Of a DNA stretch of 64,000 nt, positions 11,457-21,226 are shown in pieces. Origin of the DNA: Prostheceraeus crozeri (Eukaryota > Platyhelminthes > Polycladida > Euryleptidae). The stretch covers positions 248,001 through 312,000 of the forward strand of contig CAJQUW010005267.1 in NCBI GenBank assembly GCA_907163375.1, in the 5' to 3' direction. Within the stretch, counting starts at the first letter, position 1. Every line of letters starts with the position of its first letter. The notes under the pieces are model-generated. The model was not told the DNA's origin, ran no database searches, and saw only the letters and a list, made by a program, of their open reading frames with translations. The position numbers were made by a program, and so were the translations under genes.

Positions 11457-12331
11457 GTATGTAGACCTTTAATGACTCCATGAAGACCCTGTAAAAGGGT
11501 CTAAGCGTATCTACCGGAATACCATACATAGACCTTTTCGGGACCTTAAGGTTCACGGACAAGGTATACTTTCTCAACCCTGATTTTTATGCTTGGAGAC
11601 CTTTTTTCTGACCGACATAAGACCTTTTTGATTTACAGTGTACGAAAGTCGCTCACTTTGTTGGGCACTATACGCGAACACAGAAAGGAAATTCCAGCAA
11701 TATTGCGAGAAAATCGTGAAGCTCATGCGAGCAAGTTTTTATACGATCAAATAAATAACGTCACAAAATAACGATTGTCTCTTACGCACCACGCAGGAAT
11801 CGTCAAGTTCTTCTAAGTTCGTCGCATGGACGGGGAATAATTTCCTCTGATGATCCCGCCAATCGCCCTGAAATGATACTGGATTACAATGTCGGCAAGG
11901 GCGGTGTCGACCAACTCGATGAAAATTTGGAAGAATTTTCTTGTCTACGAAAGACGGTGAGATGGCCCTTACTCGTATTCTTCAACATGGTCGATGTATC
12001 TTGCAACAATTCTTTCCTGCACATGAAAAGAGACGGCTACTTGAAATCGAAGGTGTTCATGAGAAATCTGTCGATTCAGTTCGTAGAGAATTTTGCAAAA
12101 TCTCGACATGAAATAAACCGATCTTTTTCCAGGTCGATCACAGCAGCGGCAGAACTGTTCGGCTTCTTACCTGATAGGCCTACACCTGTCAGACATAATC
12201 AGAGATCAACTGGCCGATGCCTAACTTGCTCAACAGTGTCTCGAGCTCGATGTGATAGCTGCAGAAATTTTATCTGCCCCAGGCACAAAGTGAAAACAAG
12301 CAGCTGCCTTTGCTTGCGTTGCTCACATTGA
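11457..12331 (+). pseudogene. piggyBac transposase fragment, right copy
   Basis: 11457-11748 repeats the left fragment and includes LTLLGTIREHRKEIP after an intron-like acceptor near 11638. From 11870 the frame reads PEMILDYNVGKGGVDQLD, holding the third catalytic aspartate (DYN), then RKTVRWPLLVFFNMVDV. It closes with a cysteine-rich C-terminal domain, CLTC…CDSC…CPRHK…CLCLRC, and a TGA near 12331. These are the C-terminal landmarks of piggyBac transposases. The N-terminal half and terminal repeats are missing, and the middle (11750-11870) is out of frame, so the gene is dead. Confidence 0.85.
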
Positions 12332-13196
12332 CATTTTCTATTTGATTTGGCAGGCTGTGGGCCTATACATGTTTGAGTTGCTTATTTCAATCAGTTGACT
12401 AACTGATAATTTATGTACATGTAGTTCAATAACAAGATATCATTTTCATAAAAGTTGTTTTGTACAATCCAAATTAAAGTAGCCAATAGCATAGTATCGT
12501 AGTCTAGTATAGCCTATACTGCATAGTAGGCCTACAGGTACTACATTGTTTATCAACGACCCCCACTACCTTTGATATAGCAATGTTGTCCAACAAATAG
12601 ATCTAGTTGTTGTGTATAATCCAAATAGTAGTCTACACTGTATAGCAATATGATGATACCGGTCCCAACCACTCCAAATACCTTTGATATAGCAACATTC
12701 TCTAGCAAACAGATTGTCACATTTTGTGACACCTTGGCCGACAAGTACAAACCCAGTGGAAAAAATCTAGCATTATGCTTGCATTTTCAGAGCATATGTC
12801 ACAAAATTAGCATTTTTCTTATTTCCGGTATAAATAGGTAGCTCAAGCTTAAACAAGTTCTACGTCAAGAGCATTTTTGTTTTAGTTACTTATATCCTGC
12901 TTGAAGTTGATTACCAACTAAAGAATATTCTGAGAATTTTTCAAGCATGTAGATGCCGCGACATTCTCATGGCAAAATGTTAGCATTTTATCATTTATGG
13001 GCATACATTGAGCGTCACGATAACTTTGAGGCCAGAATTGTCCTTGCATTATTCAATTGTCACACAATGAAGGCATATCTGTCAACTTTCTCATCAAATC
13101 ATGACAATGCCATCTCCAGGTCTTCAGAAATCTTTTGTTTTTGGTTGATTTGGCGATCAGAATATTCTAACATTCAATATATAACATCGCGTTTCA
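12332..13196. other. Non-coding stretch
   Basis: I see no gene. A loose internal duplication exists: CCTTTGATATAGCAA occurs near 12567 and near 12680, each followed by a similar stretch. The region runs up to the TTAA duplication of the next piggyBac. Confidence 0.5.
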
Positions 13197-13215
13197 TTAA
13201 CCCATATTATCCCGC

Positions 13216-13233
13216 TGTCAGTTTAAACTGACA
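13216..13233. repeat. piggyBac subterminal palindrome, copy 1
   Basis: TGTCAGTTTAAACTGACA is a perfect palindrome centred on TTTAAA, lying just inside the left end. Confidence 0.85.
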
Positions 13234-13411
13234 CTTATTGTTTTGGCTCTAACATGTATATCATAATATTTTTTTCTCCAATTAAGGCTCAAAGTGCTTT
13301 CTTACTATGTGAATTTTAATGTGGTAAGTGTCGTTTCAATTATTTTTTTGTTTAAGTCACTTTTATTTTCAAAAGTTGTCACTGAGTTTCGATTTTCAGA
13401 AAAATTTCAAC

Positions 13412-14994
13412 ATGGCGGCAAGATCGCGTAGAAAGTAAGTGAAAATGAACATTTTGCTGGAGTTTTTAAGCATAATCCTGAAGATTGGAATGCAGTCGTA
13501 CATTTCATTTGATTCAAATAGCAGATACTTGTTTTTATGTTATTTTCTCATAAGAAATGTGCCCGTCAGTTTAAACTGACAGCGGGCGTTAGGGGTATGT
13601 TTTTTATCGTGATTTCCATCTCATACGCCAATGAGAAGTTACTCGCGTCCAAACGTTTCCTAGACATTTATATAGAGATAATTTATGTTAGATAAAATAC
13701 AATCAACTTTCGGTAATAGTGCATTTTAGCGTCGGAAAAAATATTTTAAAAAATCGTTCCAAATTGTTAATTGTATTAAGGCAAAATAAAAAAGGGTTAA
13801 AAAAGCATTATAAAACATAATAGTCGCGAATGGTGTTAATTAAATGGCCAAACGTATTGTCTTTGAATTTGTTTCTCCAGATGAATTTATTTCCATTTTA
13901 TGTAAAAACGTTTCAGTTAATTAGATTACAATTCTTTATTCAAAAAAAAAGTTTCTTCCGAGATTCGATCTCTCTTCTTACTTGTCGCAGTCTGCCGCTC
14001 TATCAGTACGCCCACTGATAAATGCAATCAATAAGCAGTGCAAATCGAATTTTATTACTGAGCAGCATATTAGCATTGATGAATCAATGGTCCCCTACCA
14101 TGGCAGACACGGGGCCAAACAATATCTGCATGGCAAACCAATCAAGTTTGGATATAAGGTGTGGGTTGCAATGTGGGTGGGACAATTTTTTTACCTCGCC
14201 TAAGCTTTTGAACCATCTTCAAGGTATGGGCATTGCAGCAACGGGTACGCTCAGAGCCAATAGAGACGGAAAGGCACCTTTGAAAGCTATAAAGGAAATG
14301 GAAAAGCAACCCAGAGGAACCTACGATTCTGTGGTTGACAAGACATCGAACGTGTGTCTGACAAGATGGAAGGACAACAAAGTGGTGACCGTTGCCTCCA
14401 CGTTTACAGGCTCAAATCCCGTTGGAAGCACAAGACGATTTGTACGAGCAGCACGTGAGCGGAAAAACATTCCCATACCAAAGTCCGTCCAAACATACAA
14501 TAAAATGATGGGGGGTGTCGATCGTTTTGATCAAAATGTGGCCTACTACATGATAAACATCCGCTCAAAAAAGTGGTGGTGGCCCATATTTCGATTTCTG
14601 CTGGATTTGGCAATGCAAAATGCCTACCAACTGTATCGCCTCCAGTCCGATGTCGAGCAGTTGGACTTGCTGTCCTTTCGGTGGTCAGTGGTCGTCACAT
14701 ACTTAAGAAAGTAAGATTCCTTGAATGAATGATACAAAGAGTCTTCAAATGTAAATACGCTTGTTATTCCTTTGCAGATACACAGCTGACTGTCACTCTC
14801 GGCGGCAAAGAATCAACCAACCAGCCGACAAACGCGTGGGCAAGGACATTCGCTACGACGGAGAAAATCACTGGCCTGCAATCGGCAAGCAGGGGCGATG
14901 TGCAGTGAAGGAGTGCCCAGGCACCTCACTTTACTACTGCGAAAAGTGCAAGGTCTCCCTGCATCCCCAATGCTTCAAACCATTTCACACGTAA
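13412..14994 (+). pseudogene. piggyBac transposase, internally truncated
   Basis: A possible first exon reads MAARSRRK and is followed at once by a GTAAGT donor (13435). The body then resumes near 13980 with [20 protein letters not shown], where the aspartate is the first catalytic residue. Next are VGQFF, GTLRANRDGKAP, and YNKMMGGVDRFDQNV with the third aspartate (VDRFD). A GT-AG intron (about 14712-14778) leads to the cysteine-rich tail CAVKECPGTSLYYCEKCKVSLHPQCF and the stop at 14994. The N-terminal third is missing, and the block around the second aspartate (expected GDNFF) is absent near 14195. A frame change lies near 14195. The protein would be inactive. Confidence 0.82.
13565..13580. 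repeat. piggyBac subterminal palindrome, copy 2
   Basis: GTCAGTTTAAACTGAC is the same core, about 350 bp further in, followed by AGCGGGC. Confidence 0.85.
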
Positions 14995-15174
14995 AAAGTT
15001 CAGTGTCATAAACTCAATAAAGTAGTTTTTGTTTTCTGATTTTTTTATTACATGCAATTGTTATAATGATTAAAAAATAAATCGTAACTTTATAATTACA
15101 CATGGACTTGTTCGAATATGTTTCCTATGCCTATTCAATAGATAATCTACGAAATATGCGGCGAATGTGCAAGG

Positions 15175-15192
15175 TGTCAGTTTAAACTGACA
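15175..15192. repeat. piggyBac subterminal palindrome, copy 3
   Basis: TGTCAGTTTAAACTGACA, downstream of the transposase stop. Confidence 0.85.
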
Positions 15193-15231
15193 GCGGGCAC
15201 ATGGGGGCATTTCCATATCGTAAGAGCCCGC

Positions 15232-15249
15232 TGTCAGTTTAAACTGACA
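15232..15249. repeat. piggyBac subterminal palindrome, copy 4
   Basis: TGTCAGTTTAAACTGACA flanked by GCCCGC and GCG. It lies about 130 bp from the right end. Confidence 0.85.
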
Positions 15250-15384
15250 GCGTGAAAAAAGTGTCTGAAACAGTGAAAAACAAAATTTCCCCCAAAATAA
15301 CTACAGAATAGGTGTTATGAGCACTAAAGCAATCACGCATATCATTTTCGCAAAAAAACTCGTACTTGGGATAATATGGGTTAA

Positions 15385-17005
15385 AAGAAGAATGCTCGTA
15401 TAGTCACATCTCAAAATACTTCTGAAACAATGCTTCGCAATTCATGGAAAGAAGGCATATGATTGCTGTGACGGCTTCAGACAAATTTTAAATCGCAGTG
15501 TCTGAAGTTATAGCAAACCGCAGTGGAAGTAGGCTAAATAATACTTGCATTCAAACTGCAAGAGAAAGCTGATTTTCACACAAAAATTATACGGCATAGA
15601 TTTTAGGCGATGCTAAAAGAGCGACTTCTATTTATCTTCAAGCCCTCTTTAAGACACCTATATCAGGATCAATTTGCAAGAAAAACTAAAGACTTGACAC
15701 CAAACATAGCACAAAATAGAAATAGTAACTTACTGAATAAAATTCTTGACGATGCTCAGTGTCTCTGTTGAAGACATGCATGGATTGATTATTCACATAC
15801 ATAACTGCAATGAAATATGCATGAAACTAGCAGAGACAAGGTATTACACTCTCCAACAATTGAGGTTTGTTATTAGTGTTTCCAAGGTATCACGTGTTCA
15901 AGGTATCTTGCGAGAATCAACTGTAGCACACTCCTATTCTATGGAGTTTATTATTCACTGTGCAGTCATGTTTTGTAGTTACATTTTTGCTAATGTGTTA
16001 GTGTGTCAGCAATTAGACATATGTTTAAAATTGCATAGAAAAATCAATATTCAATTTTCTTCTGACTAAATTCGTTACTCTTCTGACCAATGTGACGACC
16101 ACGTGCTCTCAATGATCTAGAGGAGGAGAACTGGAAAAATGTGTGTCAGTCAACAGAGAAATTATGTTGTCCTGCACAATGATATTTGATTAAATATTTT
16201 ACATTTAGAGTGATTAACTTGACGTATTTGTTGAGCTCTGTCACACAATTGCTGCTTCAGCTGGTGAAACGAAAAAAATAGTTACATTGCACTATAATGC
16301 TGATTGTCTGGTGTCCATGAGGTCATCAATCTCGTTGTGCACACATGAAATGCGCAATTGTTTGCTGTAAACATCCTCAAAATAATTGTGTGGTCCGTTA
16401 AAAATTGAAGCAGTGTACATACATGTTGCTTCTAGCAAAAATGTACTTCTGGTCGCTCAAATAAAACTGTCCGAAATCATATTTTTCATTATTCAGTGTG
16501 ATGCGATGAAGTTGTACTTTGTTGAGAAACAAAAACATGACACCAACCAATGGCTTTTGTAGTACTCCACAATACTTATTGCAAATCAGTGCAACATCAA
16601 AATTGCATCATATATTCAGCAATGATGATCTGATGGTACATGTATTAATTTCCATAATCAGCTGCTGCACTGAATCCTGGGACGGATGGACAGTTGTTTG
16701 AATCATTACAAAAAATAAATTCTCTGCCAAATTTGCCATGATACTTGCGTCCTTGGAATGATGCTTGCCAATACATTGAACTTTTCTATAAAATCTACTT
16801 ATTTCTATTGGATGATGAAATTTATACTATATCGAAATTTTGAAAGCGCTCGGGCAGTATGAAAAAGCCTGTGACAGATTCCTAAGATAGATAATTGCTG
16901 TGAGAAAATTCTAATTGCGTTTAAGCATTTTTTTGAAGACATTCTAGTTCATGTTAGCAGTTTATGATGTTGATTGAAAAATACTGGATGATAATTGGAT
17001 GATAT
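15385..17005. other. Non-coding stretch between two piggyBac elements
   Basis: I see no domain-bearing frame. A 107-codon open frame at 15746-16069 has no recognisable motif. The stretch ends at the TTAA of the next piggyBac. Confidence 0.5.
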
Positions 17006-17214
17006 TTAACCCTCTAAAGACGGACAGGGCCTTTCAGGCCCTATTTTATTTTCAAACTTGGATATCTCAAAAACTATTTGAGATATATCGATGAAACTTC
17101 GTGACATCTTCAAGTTCTTTATTGGCTTCCATTGCATATCATTGTTTTGATATTTGCAATAATTTCATCGATGCTACTTTCGTTTTAAAAAAAAAAAACT
17201 TGCGTTAAAGACGA

Positions 17215-17235
17215 ACAGGGCCTCAGAGGCCCTGT
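17215..17235. repeat. Subterminal palindrome of third piggyBac, left
   Basis: ACAGGGCCTC-A-GAGGCCCTGT, with 10-bp arms around one base, preceded by GTTAAAGACGA. A shorter variant (AGGGCCTTTCAGGCCCT) lies at about 17026-17042. Confidence 0.8.
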
Positions 17236-17619
17236 CTCATTTTTCGCTAAAATTAATGCTATATTCTTATCAATTAATATACTTTGATGTAGCTGATATA
17301 ATAGTGAGCATTTAGCGTTTCAATGCAATCCATTATTAGGCAAAGTATTTTATTTGAACTGCATGGGAGCAACTGTTTATTATCTCGAAAGTTAGGCCTA
17401 TAGGCATACGCTGGCTAGATTGATGTATTCACCTATTCCTTTTTCCATATCGATGATAACTTGATACACGAGACATTTCTACGCGGAAAAGCCGGTGTGG
17501 AGGAGACAATAAGCAAGTTTCCGATTGGTTCCTGGTCATCACTCGCGTCACTATCATGTGACTGCAGCAAGTTCTCACGGACATGCGAGCATTTTCCTTG
17601 TCGAGTTTAGTTAGACAAT

Positions 17620-19388
17620 ATGCATCGGAGTCAACGGCAAGCTGCGGCAACTGCTTACAGAGCAATTTGGAACATTTCGACTACTGGTTTGGATTCCGAC
17701 GGAAATGTATCATCGAATGATGATTATGACGACGACGAAGACGATGCCGTTCTTTCTGACATCGATTCCAACAGCGATCCCCATGAGAATGGGCCTATTC
17801 AATCAATTTTTACGTCCCATGACACGTCAACTATGCCTTCAATCTCCAGTGTGCCCCCAACTGAATATGTTTCTCGGAATGGTGAAAGATGGAATGCAGT
17901 TCCTGACATTCGATTTAGAAATGCTCAAACACGTCAATGGAACATTCTTAGAGAGTCGCAAGGACCAACTCGTCAGGCTATTCAATCAGGTTGTGGTGAA
18001 AGTCCAGCAGATGCTTTTAAGATTTTTTTATCTACATCAGTTATCGACGAAATAGTTCTCCACACTAATTCTGAAGCTCGTCGACGATTGAGCGGTGCGG
18101 ATTGGAATGAAACAAATCGAGGTGAGATGTATTGTTTCATAGGTTTACTACTGCTGTCTGGTGTGTACCAAGCAAAAAATGAGCCTATAGCCGAGTTATG
18201 GAGCAAAGATGATGGACGTGCTTTCTTTGCACAGAGTATGTCCAGAGATCGTTTTAAAAGTATTCTAAGATTTATTAGATTCGACGATCGAAATACGAGA
18301 ACTGAAAGGTCTACAAATGACAAACTAGCTCCTCTGCGATCAGTACTGAATTCATTCATAATCAAATGTCGCAGCTCTTATAAAGCTGGGATTGATGTCA
18401 CGATTGATGAGCAGTTGATGACGTTCCGCGGCCGATGCCCGTTCAAAATGTATCTACCGGATAAACCTGGTAGATACGGTGTTAAAATTTGGATTTTGGC
18501 GGACTCAAAAACAAACTACTGTTACAACTTGGAAGTCTATACTGGAAAACGAGGATCATCTCGTGAGGTTGGACAAAGCAGCAGAGTTGTACTTGAATTG
18601 ACAGATTACATCTCCAATTCTGGCAAAAATGTGACCGGAGATAACTTTTTACCAGTCTGCCTTTAGTTAGGACATTACTGGGAAGAAATTTTACTTACAA
18701 TGGTACAATCCGTAAGAATAAAGATGACATACCTCCTGAGTTGCTACCCAATCCACAGAGACAGGTTGAGTCAAGTATTTTTGCATTTCAACGAAACTGT
18801 ACGATGGTATCATATGTACCTAAAAGGAACAAAGCAGTCATTCTTCTTTCTAGTGGACATGATGATTCTTCTTGTGATTCGTCCTCTCCGTTCAAGCCCA
18901 ATATGATTCTAGACTACAATAGCACAAAAGGTGGGGTGGATACGGTTGACCAAATGGTTCGTCAATATTCCTGCAAGCGCAAGACTCGACGTTGGCCCCT
19001 GGCCTTATTCATGAACATATTAGATATTGCATCATATAATGCATACGTACTTTTTCTGTCTATTCATCCTTCATACAAAAACAATGCTCCAAACCGACGC
19101 CGACAATTTATTATCGAAATGGGAAAACAATTGATTGCAGAATATACATGTAGGCTTCGGCCAACAAATGAACCAATGATGCATGAATCAACTCAACAAC
19201 TGTTATCTCCTCGTCGCCGTTGCCGCTACTGCCCATATGCAAGACACCGAAAATCAACAATGTCATGCAGTGTTTGCAGGAACCCAATCTGTAAGGAACA
19301 TGGCAATCTGATTTGCTTGCAGTGCAATGTCGTTGAAGTTAGCACCAACTTCAACACCAACTTTTTGAATAGAGTTTGTACAGAATAG
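17620..19388 (+). pseudogene. piggyBac transposase, near-complete, one frame break
   Basis: The frame opens MHRSQRQAAATAYRA and has an acidic N-terminal stretch (residues about 31-50). The catalytic core follows: VTIDEQLMTFRGRCPF with the first aspartate near residue 262, then VTGDNF with the second near residue 340. After a one-base slip in a T run at about 18645, the other frame continues GTIRKNKDDIPPELL, then MILDYNSTKGGVDTVDQM with the third aspartate, RRWPLALFMNILDIA, and the Cys-rich tail CRYCPY…CSVCRNPICKEHG…CLQC. Spacing matches the piggyBac D268, D346, D447 triad. The last 20 or so residues are not native: they come from the arm of the inserted foldback element. The single slip could also be an assembly error in a homopolymer. 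Confidence 0.88.
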
Positions 19389-19679
19389 GAAACCACATGT
19401 TTAGGTACTACTGATGACGCAGAGTTTGTACAGCCAAAAAGTTTTCCAAAATTCGAACTCCTTCACCTTCAAAATTCAAATTTAAATTCGAAAAATTGGT
19501 GCAAGTATTGGTGCTACCTGGTTAGCGAGTTTGTACAGCATTCCGATAGAAAAATTTAGATACAAGAGCAAAAACCTGAGTTTGTACAGCAACTTCCAGC
19601 ACTTTCCTTACACGAACAACCGGAAAAAACCGCCAAAAACCGATTTTTTCAAAAAATGATAAGATTTTCCAGAAAAGTT
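19327..19679 (+). repeat. Left foldback arm, unique outer part
   Basis: It is the inverted complement of 25533-25884 with only scattered differences. The motif GAGTTTGTACAG occurs four times, near 19375, 19421, 19528 and 19578, and again once in each tandem unit. Confidence 0.9.
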
Positions 19680-21226
19680 GTTGGTGCTACATGGAAAATG
19701 AGTTTGTACAGTGCTCTAACCGGTGGAAGAGTGTTCTACTAATCCAGTCTGAGTTTGAACACACACTTCTCCGACACTCCAGCACTCCTACGACCGGTAA
19801 ATACCGGTTATTGTACAGTAACTACAAGAATACTGCCGATTTATGAACAAATCAATTGGTGCTACATGGAAAATGAGTTTGTACAGTGCTCTAACCGGTG
19901 GAAGAGTGTTCTACTAATCCAGTCTGAGTTTGAACACACACTTCTCCGACACTCCAGTACTCCTACGACCGGTAAATACCGGTTATTGTACAGTAACTAC
20001 AAGAATACTGCCCATTTATGAACAAATCAATTGGTGCTACATGGAAAATAAGTTTGTACAGTGCTCTAACCGGTGGAAGAGAGTTCTACTAATCCAGTCT
20101 GAGTTTGAACACACACTTCTCCGACACTCCAGCACTCCTACGACCGGTAAATACCGTTTATTGTACAGTAACTACAAAAATACTGCCCATTTATGAACAA
20201 ATCAATTGGTGCTACATGGAAAATGAGTTTGTACAGTGCTCTAACCGGTGGAAGAGAGTTCTACTAATCCAGTCTGAGTTTGAACACACACTTCTCCGAC
20301 ACTCCAGCACTCCTACGACCGGTAAATACCGGTTATTGTACAGTAACTACAAGAATACTGCCCATTTATGAACAAATCAATTGGTGCTACATGGAAAATG
20401 AGTTTGTACAGTGCTCTAACCGGTGGAAGAGAGTTCTACTAATCCAGTCTGAGTTTGAACACACACTTCTCCGACACTCCAGCACTCCTACGACCGGTAA
20501 ATACCGGTTATTGTACAGTAACTACAAGAATACTGCCCATTTATGAACAAATCAATTGGTGCTACATGGAAAATGAGTTTGTACAGTGCTCTAACAGGTG
20601 GAAGAGTGTTCTACTAATCCAGTCTGAGTTTGAACACACACTTCTCCGACACTCCAGCACTCCTACGACCGGTAAATACCGGTTATTGTACAGTAACTAC
20701 AAGAATACTGCCCATTTATGAACAAATCAATTGGTGCTACATGGAAAGTGAGTTTGTACAGTGCTCTAACCGGTGGAAGAGTGTTCTACTAATCCAGTCT
20801 GAGTTTGAACACACACTTCTCCGACACTCCAGCACTCCTACGACCGGTAAATACCGGTTATTGTACAGTAACTACAAGAATACTGCCCATTTATGAACAA
20901 ATCAATTGGTGCTACATGGAAAATGAGTTTGTACAGTGCTCTAACCGGTGGAAGAGAGTTCTACTAATCCAGTCTGAGTTTGAACACACACTTCTCCGAC
21001 ACTCCAGCACTCCTACGACCGGTAAATACCGGTTATTGTACAGTAACTACAAGAATACTGCCCATTTATGAACAAATCAATTGGTGCTACATGGAAAATG
21101 AGTTTGTACAGTGCTCTAACCGGTGGAAGAGAGTTCTACTAATCCAGTCTGAGTTTGAACACACACTTCTCCGACACTCCAGCACTCCTACGACCGGTAA
21201 ATACCGGTTATTGTACAGTAACTACA
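19680..21226 (+). repeat. Left 175-bp satellite array, about 8.8 copies
   Basis: The period is exactly 175 bp across eight successive units, with only a few substitutions between units. Each unit contains TTGGTGCTACATGG, GAGTTTGTACAGTGCTCTAA, GAGTTTGAACACACAC and the interrupted palindrome ACCGGTAAATACCGGT followed by TTGTACAG. Because 175 is not a multiple of three, a spurious 88-codon frame recurs in every unit; it is not a gene. The last unit breaks off after GTAACTACA. Confidence 0.95.

Larger units (their letters stand above)
13201..15380 (+). mobile_element. piggyBac transposon with TTAA duplications
   Basis: The element is 2180 bp. It begins CCCATATTATCCC and ends with the exact inverted complement, 13 bp perfect. 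It is flanked by TTAA on both sides (13197-13200 and 15381-15384), the diagnostic piggyBac target duplication. Four copies of a palindrome with core TCAGTTTAAACTGA lie inside the ends, two on each side. It contains a truncated transposase gene, so it needs a transposase from elsewhere. Confidence 0.93.

Noticed and set aside
13201-13240. TTTAAA palindromes as replication origin or operator
   Set aside because: Their four-fold placement inside matched piggyBac ends explains them better as subterminal transposon sites.
15746-16069. 107-codon plus-strand frame between two piggyBac elements
   Set aside because: No recognisable domain. Compatible with chance in AT-rich DNA.
19680-21226. Direct-repeat array considered as a CRISPR array
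   Set aside because: The whole 175-bp period is repeated with no variable spacers, the unit is far too long, and the context is eukaryotic.
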